DNA of 64,000 nt from Brugia malayi (GCF_000002995.4 NW_025062479.1:22626721-22690720); one strand, 5' to 3'. Positions 12,572-25,622 are shown, counted from the first letter of the stretch. Notes: generated by a model not told the origin, from the sequence alone. Made by a program: numbers and translations.

Positions 12572-14816
12572 GACAAATCTCGTCATCAATGAAAATAACT
12601 ATAATTGAAGCTTCATGCACATGCATATCAATTGTCATGCATTGAAATGCAAGTAAGTGTTGACTAACTTTTCACTCTTTATACTGATGAATTCTTTTTT
12701 TTATTTTTATGCTGTTCTAACTTAAATTCATATTCGCATTTAATTTTTTTAACTATCGAAAATTCAAAATTTGAAGAAAAAAAAAAAAGATGAAATAAAT
12801 AAGAGAAAAGAAACAAAGAATAAATGAAAAGTGACGAAAAAAAAAGAAGAAAATTTTTTTAAATTTTTTTTTGAATTTTTTTTTTTGGTGTTATGATAAA
12901 ATATAATTGACAATTTTTTCAAAATATTTTATAATAAAGAAAAAAAAAATTCTTTTAGAATATAATTAACCTAGAAGTATTGGAATAGCAATACGATATT
13001 TGTTTAATTTGAAACATTTATATTTCGTTCTATTTCAAATTTATGAAATTTATTCAAAAAAAGATGATAAAATAGAGAAAAAATTTTGAAATGTTTCTAA
13101 ATAAGCTAAAGAAAATTTTTTAAATCATAGAAAATACTAAATTTCATTAAGTAATAAATAAAATGGAAAAGAAAGTGGTTAAATAATAACATGAAAACAA
13201 AAAAAAAAAAAAAATATAAGAATGTTTATTTTAAATTAATTAAATGATTCAATTTTAAATATTTTATAAATGAATGATTTTAAATTAATTTAATGAAAAA
13301 AAAACATAAGAAAAAAAATCAAAAAAAAAAAGACAAAGTATGCTTATTGATTGTTAAATTAGAATTTTTCGATGAAATGTATTTGCAGGTGAAATGTGTT
13401 AAGCATGCATTATTTAACTGATTCAATTTGATGATTTAAATATAAAATTTAAATTTTACTTTGAAATTGACTGATCACTTTTTGTTGTGCTGTAAGTAAA
13501 ATGAAGTTATAAGTAAAATAACAAAAACATTTAAATAAATGTTGGAAATTTCTACAAAATTTTCAAAAAAAAACAAAAATATTTAAATAAAATTTTCGGA
13601 ATCTTTACAAAATATTTTTAAGTAATAATAATGATTTTATTTTATTTTTCATTGTTCCATTTCATTCTCCAAAAATTCTATTTAACATTATTTGACAAGG
13701 ACTAATGTTTTCTTTCTTTTTTTTTTTTCATTTTAAGAATAATATTTTTCATTTTGTGCCTAGTATTACTAAATTTTTTTTTTTTTTTTTGTTGATTTTT
13801 AAGATAGCAGATAAAAACATTAATTTATTTTTCTTTTCCATAAAATTTCATGTCAAAATGTCTAGCATTTATGTGTTTTAAAAAGAAAAGCAAAAAAAGA
13901 AAAAAAAATTTTTTTTTTTTTTTTGAAAATGCTTGAAAAAATAATTGATATTATTCAACTATTAAACTCATCCATCTCAATTTATCAGCTAATCAGATAG
14001 CTCTTTCAATTTTGGCTTATCCAATTTCATCAATTCAATCTTTAAAAATTTTAATATTTGCTTATGATATGATTGAATTTTCCATGAGAACAATGATAGC
14101 ATACGATGAAAAAGTTAGTAAGAAATTTGAATAAATTTAAAACTAAATAAATTTAACTAAATTTTATTTGGTTTTTTCTATTTGTGACTTTTTGTCTCCT
14201 TTTTTTTTTGTTTCTTTTTAATTTTTTATTAATTTGTTTTACTTTTTTCTTTCTTTTACATATCAAATATCAGTTAAGCGAGTGCTTAATTAAAAATTAA
14301 ACTATTACTGCTAATGCTTTTGCTCATCTAATTATATATTAGAAATTTCATTTTAGTTTAATTTACGAGAGAGGGAAAGAGAGAGAGAGAGAGAGAGAAA
14401 GAGAGGGAAAGAAAAAAAGCAAGTTATAGGAAGGGAAAATGTATTTTCAATGTAATTATATGCTTAATTAGCAATAAAACATTAAAAAAAAACCAAAAGA
14501 TAGTATGATTTTTCTTTCAAGAAAAAATTTTAACTAAAAAGATTGTTTTTTAATTTTTCTTTTAAGAAAAAAATTTTAAATAAAAAAAGATTGTTTCTAT
14601 ACTAGAAATGTTATCATTTCAATATTGATTAATCATATAAATATTTGAAGCCATTTCTTTTTCATTTGATTTATTACATATAATTATATGATACCCCATA
14701 AATTTTCAGTTTGATTTTATTTTTCAGTATATAAATTGTTAAAATTAAAAATTCAATTGGATTGTTTCATTTGTTTTTTTCTCTTTTTTTTTTTTTAAAG
14801 TGATTAAATTAAAAAT
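8261..14816. other. Gene-poor desert with simple repeats
   Basis: AT-rich DNA without a convincing exon. It holds a 33-bp tandem duplication at about 8511-8575, GA microsatellites (9668-9685, 12345-12365, 12444-12465, 12538-12570, 14368-14412), an (AAT)n tract at about 10439-10491 inside a longer AAT-rich stretch (10370-10550), and many A/T homopolymers of 12-20 bases. It may contain upstream exons or promoter of the ankyrin gene, but none can be placed with confidence. Confidence 0.5.
12345..12570. repeat. GA microsatellite with 100-bp tandem duplication
   Basis: Two nearly identical segments of about 75 bp, each starting GGTGACAAAAAACGACAAAG and ending CAAATATTTGAGAG, are separated and flanked by GA tracts. 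The repeat period is about 100 bp. The copies differ mainly in poly-A length, which suggests a recent slippage or unequal-exchange event. The open frames crossing it are artefacts. Confidence 0.9.
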
Positions 14817-14975
14817 TCAATTCGTCAACAATGACATATGAGTGTGTGTGATGAAGTAATTGACGTAAGATGCGTTTGATTTTCTCATAAAATTAATTAT
14901 AGCATTCAATCTGTTAGAAATTTTTGCTAAATCTTTTTGTCTTTTAAGATAACGTTCTTCACGTATTTTACGCAT
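14817..14975 (-). CDS. Unassigned 52-codon coding-like frame
   Basis: This minus-strand frame stands out because its codon use and GC content exceed the surrounding desert. The predicted peptide begins MRKIREERYLKRQKDLAKIS and continues with a mixed charged/hydrophobic pattern compatible with a basic amphipathic helix, then a short tail ending in a TGA. An in-frame TGA lies three codons before the ATG, so it is either a complete small ORF or the terminal exon of a larger gene whose acceptor I cannot place. I do not recognise the family. Chance openness in AT-rich DNA is a real alternative. Confidence 0.25.
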   Translation of the reverse strand: MRKIREERYLKRQKDLAKISNRLNAIINFMRKSNASYVNYFITHTHMSLLTN

Positions 14976-16222
14976 TTCACGTGATGATCAATATTACAGC
15001 ATTTCTATGGCGTTATCAGCTATCAGTATTGTATTTTAATCTTTTCATTTTTTTTTTTATGTGACATCGAAAATCACTTCCAGTAATTAATGTCACTTCC
15101 AATAAATTTTCAAATATTTGTTGGAAAAAAATATAATCATCGGATTGGAAAAAAATAAAACTTTTTAGATAATGTAATATGTAATTAAGAAGAGAAAAAT
15201 TAATCACTGATTAAAAAAAAAAAAAAGAAATGCAAGTTATATAATGAACAAAATTTTAAGCAGACATTTCATACAAATAATATTATTTTATGGATTTTTT
15301 ATCTAATTTAAATTTTGAAAATTTTCGAAAAAAAAAGAGATTGCCAAAAAAAAAAAATTGAAATTTTTATGTATTATTATTTATTTTTAAATAATAAACT
15401 TAAGCCTACAATTTTTTTTTCCTTTACTTTTTTTTTTTTTAACACAAAAAGATATTATTATTATTATTAAAAAGTAGTAAAAGAGAAAAAGTATTATTAC
15501 AATTATTATTCATCCATTATTATTGAACGATTGAAAGGATCAAAAAAGGATGAATCAAAAATGAAGGAAAAATCCACTTAAAATGCCGAAGCTGTCAAAT
15601 TGCGCAAAATATTCACTTCCTTTTCCTTTCAAATAGCATATCAAAGCTATCATTTTTACTGTCAACCAATGAATTTAAAGGAACAAAAAAAAAAGTTTGA
15701 AAAAAGAAAGAAAAGAAAAGAGAAAAAGATTTATTCTTGGATGGTAAGAAGAAAAGAAAAATTCTTTTTTGACTACTTTTTAAAGAATTAATTTGTTTAT
15801 TTATTTATTAATCATTTAAGTTATATTTGATTAATTTAGTTAAAATTGATTTATTTATTAATTTTTTTTTTTTTTTTAAATTCAGTTAATTATAAATTTA
15901 ATATACAAAAGAACAATGTAATATAAATGAAGAATAATAGAAATAGTAAATAGAAAAATATTAAAAATAAACTTTCACTCAATACTCTATGATTTTTCAA
16001 TTTTCTATTTTTTTTTTTTTTTTTTTTTTTTGTTTATACAATGTTTTATTATGAATTTTACAATCAAAAATAAACAATTTGTTTATAAAAAAATTTTCAT
16101 TTGAATAACATTTGAAAGATGTACAAAAATAATTAAAATTTACTTTTTTTCTTATTTTTCAAAAATTTCCATTCATTTATATATGTTGAAAAAAAAAAAA
16201 TTATACTTAAATTCAAAAATTA

Positions 16223-16253
<31 letters not shown>

Positions 16254-16531
16254 CAGACTGAAAAATTTTTTTTAAAAAAAAAAATTTTTAGATTTTCCTT
16301 TACTTAAAAAAATCGAATTGGAAATTTGGAAAATTTTAAACTCTTTTATAACAATCAGAAAAAAAATTATTCTTTTGAAAGGAATAATTTTTTTTTCTTT
16401 TTGCTTGCAATAAATATGATAGAATATTTATTCGATTCTGATTGCTTCTTCCATTTAAAGAAATTTTAGTATCAAAACGATTAAAAGTTAATTTAGAAAT
16501 TTATTGGAAATAATAACGACAAACACGGAGA

Positions 16532-16568
<37 letters not shown>

Positions 16569-17400
16569 AAAAGACAAAAGAATAGTAATATGATTGAAAA
16601 AAAAAAAAATAGTTTTCTTTCATTTTAAATGAAAATTGAACAGATTATTATAATTTGAAAGCTAATTTTCTAAATTTATTAAGAATTCAAGAAAAAAAAA
16701 ACAGGAACGAAGACATTTTCAAAAAAAAAAAAAAAAAAAAAAAAAAGAAAGAGGAAAAGAAGTAAAAGAAAAAAGAAAGAGAGAGAGAGAGGGACAGAGG
16801 GACAGAGAGAGGAAGAAGAGTGATGAAATGATAAAAAGAAAAGAAAAGATGATTGCTTTTTAGTATGATTCATTAGTACTTATTCCTTTTTTTTAATAAT
16901 AATAGCAAAATCGTTTTTTCTTCTTTCTCTTTTTTCTCTCTCTCTCTCTCTCTCATAATGAGGACGATAATGTGTGCTTATCCGATGAATATAAGAATAT
17001 TTGCTATTAGAAATTAAAAATTGAAAATTATCATTGAGAATATCTATGCATCATTTTATAATAATACGTATTTCATTCAAAAGCTAACGACAAATTTTGT
17101 CGAGAATGAAAGGAAGAATTATAAGCAAAAGTATTAAAAAAAAATAAAATAAAATAAAATTAAGTAATGAGAAAAAAAAAAGAAGTTAAGCTTATTCTTT
17201 GAAATTTTTAACAATGAAAAGTTGAATGATAAAAATTAACTTTCACATTTGATAATATTGCTATAATTTTGCAAGTTATAATTTAAATAATTTTTCTTTT
17301 TGCTTATTTATTTCATTCATTTAAAGCTATGATAAATATTTTTAAAAAATAATAAAGCAGACAATTGTCTTTTCAAAATTTTGCTAATAAATTATAGCAA
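14976..17400. other. AT-rich spacer with GA/CT microsatellites
   Basis: No supported gene. Purine tracts lie at about 16528-16566 and 16773-16815, a CT tract at 16932-16955, and long A or T runs at 16010-16032, 16230-16253 and 16721-16746. Confidence 0.5.
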
Positions 17401-18054
17401 TCATATGTGTAGGAGAGAAAGAGAGGGAGAGAGGGAAGAAAAGGAGAGAGAGAGGGAGAGAGAAGTGATATCATTTCAATCCATTATAATGTATTATTAT
17501 TTGTGGCGGTAAACAAAATGTATTGGAGAGATTCTAAAAATTTTCATGTCGCACTTCGTCATTGTCGCAAATCAAATCTGATATTTTAAAAAAGTGACAA
17601 AACGATTCAGAGCGAAAGGTCAAAGGTATGTTCCTATGATTGTTCTCGGTGGAATTCAGTAGGCTTTTTAAAGTTTCTTTTGTTTGAGTCTCTGAGAGGG
17701 GAAATTTTGGAAAATTTGTAATATAAAGTATTTTTAAACATTTTTGAATATAAATATTCTCGATATTTCGTAATATTTCGTTGCTTATTGTACCATTACT
17801 GCTTATCATTCTACTATCATTATGATAATATCGAGAACTGTATGGGAAAGAATGATATAATATTTTTACTTGCAAGCATGCTATATTATGTGTTGTTGGG
17901 AAAGCATGTATCATCAAGATTATGGGAAAATAAACTCTTATTGGAAAATGTGTTGTAGTGTTGAAAATGATGCTGTATTATTGATAAGTGTATTGCAGTA
18001 TTATACATGGATTTATTCTAATCGAATAGAAAAAAAAAAAGGAAAAATTGAATT
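17401..18054. promoter_or_regulatory. Upstream region of the DDX47 gene
   Basis: This segment directly precedes the helicase start codon and is less AT-rich than the desert to its left. It opens with a GA-rich tract (17410-17462). It also holds a 127-codon minus-strand frame (17534-17917) whose reality is undecided. A TTGCAG at about 17993-17998 and an A-rich leader precede the ATG. No core promoter motif could be assigned. Confidence 0.3.
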
Positions 18055-21000
18055 ATGTCGGATTCATCATCAGATGAGGATGAAACGGTGCCAACGCAAT
18101 TAGTTGAGGAACAAGATGACGACATAACATTTCAAAAATTGGTTTGCATTGTTACCGTTCTTTGAAATATGTTTTTGTTCGTTGAAATTAAGACATTATT
18201 TGACTATTATTATTTTTTCCTTATATTTTGAAATCCATGCTCAAAATGCAAACGATATTTCGTTATCATGTGGAATGTGAAACGTTATGCTTTTCAGTTA
18301 GAAAAACGTTATGTTTTTCAGTTTTTCAGTTACTAAATGTCCGTTATTCGGAGGGAATAGAGAAAATCATGAGATTTTAAGATGAAGAGAAAAAAAGTTT
18401 TGTAATACCGTTCCTAGAAATTCGAAAATATCGGTTCTTACCTAATGTAATGAACATTAAATAGCTGATCTTTGGAAGGAGTTAAAAGGTTTGCAAGTTT
18501 GTCATACCACATAATTTTGGCATTATTTTAGGAGAAATTTCCGAAAGAAGAACGTACTTTGTAGACGTTCTTTAAAAAAATGCAATCAGTGATTGTCATC
18601 AGTGACCATTAGTGAAATTATATTATTAAGAAGTCATGGGTGTGAATTCAGTGTGCATTTAGTGTGGTCGCTTGAACATTATTTTTATTTTTAGGGTGTA
18701 ACAGATGTTCTTTGTGAAGCATGCGATCGCTTAAATTGGAAAAAACCTACGAAAGTGCAAATTGCAGCTCTACCACACGCATTTAAAAAACGTGATATAA
18801 TTGGTCTTGCTGAAACGGGGTAGATCTTTTTCCAAGTTACTTTTATTTTTGAACATAAAGCAAAAAAGTTTTAAGTCATTATTTAAAAATGTTTATCTTT
18901 GCTTAAAATATTCTTTTACTAACGTAATGCAATAGTAGATAATGTAAGGTGATATTGTATTTGATGCCATTTCGCATTTCACTGTCTTTTTAACCAGTGG
19001 ATGATATCGAGCTTTTTTCCTACACTAATGATATGAACATAAAATTATGTATCATTTTATTAAAGAAGATAAGCTAAACTGTTTTAAAATAGAACGTTTT
19101 GGTGAAAGTTGTAATCACTTTTAACTTTTATTTGTATTTAGAAATTTGAAGGAAACCCATTTTTAGATCTGGTAAAACTGCTGCATTTGCTATACCGATA
19201 TTGCAAGCTTTGCTTGAAACTCCACAGAAATTATTTGCTCTCGTGCTTACTCCAACCAGAGAATTAGCTTTTCAAATCGGCGAACAATTTGAGGCCCTAG
19301 GTGCCTCTATTGGAATCCTTATTGGTGTGTTAATCCTTATACAGCAAATTGTTTTTTCTTTGAATCTGTTGAAGTGATTCTCATTTTTTTGCTTTTCAGC
19401 TGTGATTGTTGGTGGTGTAGATACAGTGACGCAATCGTTAGCCCTTGCGAAACGTCCTCATGTCATAGTTGGTAAGTTCTAATATTAAGACATCGTTTTG
19501 TTCACAAATTTCTTGATTTTGATCAAAGTAAAATTTAACCTTACACTTAGATAATAAAAATTTCCAGCTACACCTGGTCGATTGGTAGACCATTTAGAAA
19601 ATACCAAAGGTTTCAATTTGCGTGCACTGAAATATCTAGTGATGGATGAAGCTGATCGCATCTTGAATATGGATTTTGAAGTAGAATTGGAAAAGATTTT
19701 AAAAGTTATTCCAAAAGAAAGAAGAACATATTTGTATTCGGCTACGATGACTAAAAAAGTTAGTCATGTTTCAATCTGATACAAATGTCATTTAACGATG
19801 TTACCGCCCTTGGATGTAGCTGTTTCAGGTCTTAGTTTCGCAGAATTCATTTTTTTTTTTCCACACATATTTCTGTCGAGTGATTCTATTCTTCTTTGAT
19901 ATTATTTCTTGTAAAGTTAATAACCATTTCAAGAGAGCACAGTAACATCGACTTCCTTTAACTTACGAAATCAATAAATATCAGCCTGCTGAAATGGGTT
20001 TTTAATAAATTGAGGTTTTGTTCAGTTTAACTCGGTTTTATTGCATAATCGTATAAATTATATTTCCATTTAAATATTCCTGCTTTGTAATTTGCCGGAT
20101 TTCAGGTAGCCAAACTAGAACGTGCCTCGCTCAATGATCCGGTCAGAATAGAAGTCAGTTCGAAATACCAAACTGTTGACAAACTGAAGCAGTACTATAT
20201 CTTCATACCATATAAGTACAAAGTAATTATTTGGATCTTAAAACTTCACTTAGAAAAGAGAAAATCAAATAGTAGCAGTCAATATTTAAGAAAGTATATT
20301 TTCCTTAAATTCATGTTATTATAGGAAGCCTACCTTATTTACATATTAAATGAAATGGCCGGACAGACAGCGATAGTATTTTGTTCTACATGTGCATCAG
20401 CTTTAAAAACAGCATTAATGCTGCGGAAGCTTGGATTTGGTGCTGTTCCTTTACATGGCCAAATGAGTCAGGTAGAATTCCAGACATTGATTTTTTCTTC
20501 ATATTATCTAGTTTGCAATTGCTTTTTTTTTGATTGTTTGAATAAAAAACTCAAGTTTAAAGTGTCCGTCACATATAATTTATAGGCAAAACGATTGGGC
20601 TCATTGAACAAGTTCAAAAGTAAAGCTTCCACAGTTCTTGTTTGCACCGATGTTGCATCAAGAGGTAACTATTTTGAATTAAAATTTTGTAGAAAAAATG
20701 TATGTTCAGTGTATCAGTATATGTCATGATTTATGTGCATACTGTCAACATTTATGGATAGATGAAGTATGTCATGAACTAATGATTTCCTTATCTTTTT
20801 CTGTTTTTTGGCTTAATTTAATTTAACTTGCTTCAGGCATTTCTCATTGTTTGTTCCGTTCAATTATTAACTTCTGTAAATATTGTAATTGCTTGTCTTT
20901 TACTGAAGGATGGATTTTTACAGAAAGTGAAACTTTGCATGGCAGCACTTGCATCTTTATTCATTATATCCCGCATAACTTCCTTTGCTTTTCTCATGTA

Positions 21001-21932
21001 GATATGATCATGTCCTGTAGTCACCTTTATTGATAAGCATCTGTTGCTACTTACAGATTAGATAATTTCATGTGCATTGTGTTCTAGATTTTACCGGTAT
21101 ATATTATTGCTTATTTTGTTTCCTGACCTTGCTAAAAAGCGATAAATTGCAGGTCTCGACATACCACATGTTGATATAGTGTTAAATTATGATGTTCCCA
21201 CGCAATCTAAAGATTATGTTCATCGTGTTGGACGCACCGCTCGAGCTGGTCGATCGGGTGTTGCTATTACATTCGTTACTCAGTACGACGTTGAAGTTCG
21301 TTGTTCTTTATGTATTTTATTCTAAATAATTTCTTGATACAAATATGGGTTTAATGATTCGTTCAAATTCTTCTATCCTTTCTTTTGGTTCAGAAAATAG
21401 TGCTTACCGATTGTAAGGCTAACGTGCTTTTTTTTGTTAACTATTCCAATTTTTATCCTTAAGAAAACCTAGTGTTTACTGTCCTTTGGAACACGTATTA
21501 TAGTATTTCTAACTGCGTAATTCCAAATTGTAGTTTTTTTTTTTTTCATAATTATACAGTTTAGATTTATCAGAAGATCGAACGTTTGATCGGCAAAAAA
21601 CTTCCACTTTTCGAAACAGTAGAAAATGATGTGATGTTACTTGTGGAAAGAGTTGAGGAGGCTCAGAAGCTAGCAAAACAGGTATGCGTCCTCATCCTGA
21701 TTTTGGTACTGTTGACAAGTAATATACAAATTTGGTCTCGAAGTTCCAAAGCTAATTACTTTCAAGCATTTGATTTAAGGAAATGAAGGAGATGGAGGAG
21801 AAAAAGGGTAGGAAAAGAAGACAGTTTGACGACGATGATGATGAAGTGAACGATGCAGAGGAAAGTAGTGCTTTTAGGAAAAAACTGAAGCGAAAGCAAA
21901 AAGGAACTCACAATGGAAGAAAGAAATTCTGA
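18055..21932 (+). CDS. DDX47: DEAD-box RNA helicase DDX47/Rrp3
   Basis: Eleven exons join in frame: 18055-18141, 18695-18819, 19167-19324, 19400-19471, 19568-19758, 20106-20222, 20325-20471, 20586-20664, 21153-21295, 21574-21681 and 21780-21932. They encode 459 residues, close to human DDX47 (455). All DEAD-box motifs are present in order: Q motif with Gln51, Walker A AETGSGKT at 68-75, PTREL at 100-104, TPGR at 149-152, DEAD at 174-177, SAT at 205-207, and HRVGRTAR at 349-356. The C-terminal tail is lysine-rich with an acidic run of five Asp, typical of nucleolar helicases. The family unwinds pre-rRNA/snoRNA duplexes during 18S rRNA maturation. The assignment to DDX47 over other DEAD-box proteins rests on length, the short acidic N terminus and regions such as GLAETG and [12 protein letters not shown]. 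An AATAAA lies at 22175-22180. Confidence 0.95.
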
Positions 21933-22639
21933 TATTTTAAAGAGTACTAATAGTATTACAGTAGTTTTTCACCTGTAAAGTTTTGATTTGTCGGGGTGAT
22001 TCGTTACCCATTTTAAAAGGCACCATTATTCCCTTCCATCTTTGTGGAATTCCGAATTGTTTTTTTTTTTTTAACTTGGTAAAAATGAACACAGGGCATT
22101 TTTTCAGATGTTTACAGTCTTTTTGTCTCATTCTTCATATATTTTTTGTTTTGTCAATTTCTGTTTATGTTGCAAATAAAATAACAAGTTGTAATTATTT
22201 TCCAATATATCATCTGAAAAATGTCATCCAACTTAATGTTGTCATTTAAGTGATGATGTTGGTACGACTGCATGTCAATAATAATCCTTTAAATCTAACA
22301 GTTAAATTGCTCGGCTTCAACCGGCTTAATAAGGGTTATCACTTTTTTTGCCGGACTTAGCTTCCAAGAATTCTAAAGAAACTTCCGAAAGCCATGGTAG
22401 TCATCGGAAATGCCATGAATTGGGGACGATAGTGATTTGGAAGGTAATTATAGCGAAATATTAATAAGTCTGTCATGCAGGAAATCTATTAGTGGTAATT
22501 ACCACTGAGAAAGCTAAAAAAATTTGTCCATCCAGAAGTGTTTTTGTAAATTTCCACTTATGTAAAAATGACTTAATCGTAATTTAACCTTAAAATGAAT
22601 AATGATATTGTGATGATTTATCAACTGGTTTATCCTAAT
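21933..22639. other. Convergent 3' regions of DDX47 and the acyltransferase
   Basis: The helicase 3' UTR runs to about 22.2 kb, with AATAAA at 22175. The rest, to the acyltransferase stop at 22690, is unique sequence without a convincing frame. A somewhat GC-richer patch at about 22300-22440 has no identified function. Confidence 0.5.
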
Positions 22640-22689
22640 ATTATCATCAAGCAAATACATCTCAATATTATCATTGCTGTTGATATATG

Positions 22690-25622
22690 TCAACGAAGCA
22701 GGTTGAAATTGATGATAATAGGATTGCCATATTCGTCATCGTAACGATTCCAATATGAAGATCGATTCGACCATGCAACAACCAATTCATTTTTTGGTTC
22801 TACTGTTTTACATGGCCAAAATCCTTCCCTAAAATTTTATTTAAATATTATCACACAAATCTTAACATTGTAGATGTTAATACATTATCACTAAAGAAGG
22901 TCAAAATTAGTGATAATAGGATGATATTACCGCATTTGTCATTGTAATGATTCCATTATAAAGATTGCTCCCATCATGCAATAATTAACTTATATTTTTC
23001 ATTCTGTTGTCTTGTATAGCCACAGTCCCTCCCTTCCTAAAAGTTGCATTTGACTAAGACAGTAGTAGTATGATTAAGTTTTTAACTTATTAAACCACTG
23101 CTACTAACCATCTTATCTTCTTCTACCTATGATATAGCTATTCTTTCTTAATTATTATTTTAACAGTTCTATAATAAATCTATAATGTCACAAAACTGTA
23201 TGAAATAGATTTTATTATTAATTTTAACAATAAGAATATTACATAGCGATCACAGGTGTACAGTCTCGTTATGAGAAACATTTTCGGTAGTGTTGTTTAA
23301 AATGAAAAATTTTAAAAAGTTTAAGAATTTAGAACTAACTGAATGATTTTTTGACTAAGACGTAGTTCAATATGCTTCCCAAGACCTTGTCTTCGATGCT
23401 TTTCATGAACGAAATGATGATGAAAGATACCGTTTATGTTAAATATTTCATAAGCTACCGGTTCTCCTTGATGACGTATAATCACATTCGGTAGCATTCG
23501 TAATTTTTCTCTGTACGAATAATTAATTATATTACTGAATTGAACATAAATTAGACACATTTTTATAAATTTTCTATTCTTTAACATTATTAATTCAAGC
23601 ATAAAGTTGTTAGGAAATTTTTTTTTTTTTTTTTTTTTTTTTTCACTTTTGACTATTTGTAAACTTGAAAAAAAAAAAGCCTTTTCTCTAACAATGATAA
23701 TGTGATAATATATATTATCACACTAGAGAAAGTTAGTTTACTCTCTGTTCTAAGTAATAAGTGAAAGTTTATTTCATTTAAGATTAGTATGATAATATAT
23801 AGATCTATAAAATTTGATTAATTAACTGGGAAAAAAAAAAGAACATTTGATGTAAATAAATTTACCTAAAGTCAACATTTCTATATCTAAGCAAATTTAC
23901 CTAATTTGGTAATAATCAAAAATATTACTTATTTAGTTTACTTTCTACTGATTATAGTAAATTCATTTTTTAAAAAAAAAGGTAGAAAAGAAATTACGCA
24001 AAACATCGACAGTCTCCTTTATCAGCATATTGCCATGTATCATTGATTATCAATGCATCTTCCTCTGGTTTATCAACATTATAGTGATAATCAGATGATG
24101 GTAAAGACAGTTTCTCCTTCAATACTACTTCTTGCTGCTTTTCATTCATGTAATACATATACGTTGGATACATATTTTCTGTGTATGAAGTTTTTGATTT
24201 GATATAAATTGAAATCTATAACAGTATTGTTATCAGTTATCAATAGTTATCAACAACAATTTATCATTTCAAAATGTAGCAAAATCAGATGATGAGAGTT
24301 AATAGTAATAGTTACAATAATAACACATTTATTTAGAGTATATCAATAAACAAATCATCTAAATAACTTTTAAAATCGATCTTTGATCTTTTTTCTTCCA
24401 TCAAAATTTTCCTTTTTTTTTTCTATCATAAAATATTCATGACAATAATAAATGTAACTTTTATTCTATTATTTTATACTATTTCTGATAAATTTATCAC
24501 CTTATCAGATAAATAATTTGGATTGATAATAAGAATTTCTTTAGGTAATTCGACTAATTTGGTAAATTGATTGATTGCATCCAAAAATTCATCTTTTTTG
24601 TTATTCAGCCATGGTAAACTCCAAATAAGCAAAAATTTGCTGAAATTAAAATGATTAAGTTTCATTTAAATTTCATCTTTAAATTTTATTTAAATTCACT
24701 TTTACATCAATCAAAAATTATTAAACTAACACTCTGAAAGGATCATCGCCCAGTAAAAACCATAATTTAGATTCCGTAAATGGATAACCGAAAATGCGAA
24801 ATTTCGATGTTGGATACCTATAAATTTAGCATAATCAAGTTTTAACATTTTTAACTTTTTTTTTTAAATTTTCCATAATTTTCCCGCATTTCAACTTTTT
24901 TTTTTGTCCACAATAATTTCAAAAAAAAAAAAAGAATCGAAAAAAAAATTCAAACTTTGATTTCAATAGGTACAAATGATATTGTCTTTTCCGGAAGAAA
25001 CTTTTTTCCAAAAGAAAACATCATTTTGTGTTCAAATAGTTCAAAACATCAAACCAATTAATTAGTAAGCAGTTTGATGACAAAAAAAAAAAAAAATTTT
25101 TTTTTATGAAATTAAATAAAACGGTTTGACGACTAAAATTTTTTGCAAACCTGTTTTGGAAGGTCATATGCAACCGTACGTAGCTCACATGTCAACCCGA
25201 GCAATCCCTAATATAACTGAGAAATAAAAAAAGTTATTCAAAAAATTCTTTTGTCTAATTAACTAACTAAATTGATTTTTTTTTTCTTTTAAAAAAAAAG
25301 GAAAAGAAATATGAAGAATCATTAAACATTAAAAATTTCATACAATATAATGCTAATTCTAATTTTAATAAATAAATAAATATGCTTCATTTCGATACTT
25401 AAGTTTCAAATTTGAATAATAAAATTTCAAACTTAATTGCACACCGCTTTCTTCCAGCAATAAGAAAAAAAAAAAAAAATTAACTGTTAGAGAAACTTAA
25501 CTTTTAATTCGATGAATTCGCACAGTATTATAAATTGGTATCATATGAGGTGAACAATTCATCAACATCCGAAGTGCTTCATCCAAATCATCGTCCGATA
25601 TAAATTCACGAAGTGTACACAT
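22690..25622 (-). CDS. GLYAT-like N-acyltransferase, probable frame break
   Basis: Seven minus-strand exons are visible: 25622-25502, 25207-25151, 24817-24731, 24639-24501, 24215-23998, 23510-23340 and 22828-22690. All junctions after exon 2 keep phase and GT-AG sites. The protein (about 310 residues if the break is ignored) follows the glycine N-acyltransferase plan: N-terminal PIYNTVRIHR resembling VYGTVFHINH, a central ALIINDTWQYADKGD resembling the LVNSTW motif, and a GNAT acetyl-CoA loop HRRQGLGKH in exon 6. Members conjugate acyl-CoA with amino acids or amines. Exon 2 cannot be read through: the entry frame set by exon 1 meets TGA, while the exit frame required by exon 3 is offset by one base. 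This may be a real inactivating indel, a sequencing error, or a mis-placed exon. Later exons look intact, so any decay is recent. Confidence 0.8.
22842..23045 (-). pseudogene. Decayed tandem copy of the acyltransferase terminal exon
   Basis: This segment aligns along about 200 bp with the terminal exon and flank at 22640-22835, in the same orientation. Shared landmarks on the minus strand are a TTTTAG acceptor followed by GAAGG, the block ATTGCATG/GTTGCATGG, GGAATC(G/A)TTAC, and CCTATTATCA near the end. The copy has substitutions and small indels, and where the intact exon has a Trp codon (TGG) it has TGA, so it cannot encode the same C terminus. By eye the two are roughly 70 percent identical. 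It lies in the intron between exon 6 and the functional last exon. Confidence 0.75.

Noticed and set aside
12260..12645. Several Ser/Leu- or Arg/Glu-rich frames on both strands
   Set aside because: They arise from GA/CT microsatellites and the 100-bp duplication.
22300..22440. Slightly GC-richer patch with short palindromic motifs, considered as an ncRNA or transposon end
   Set aside because: No conserved structure, terminal repeat or promoter could be recognised by eye.
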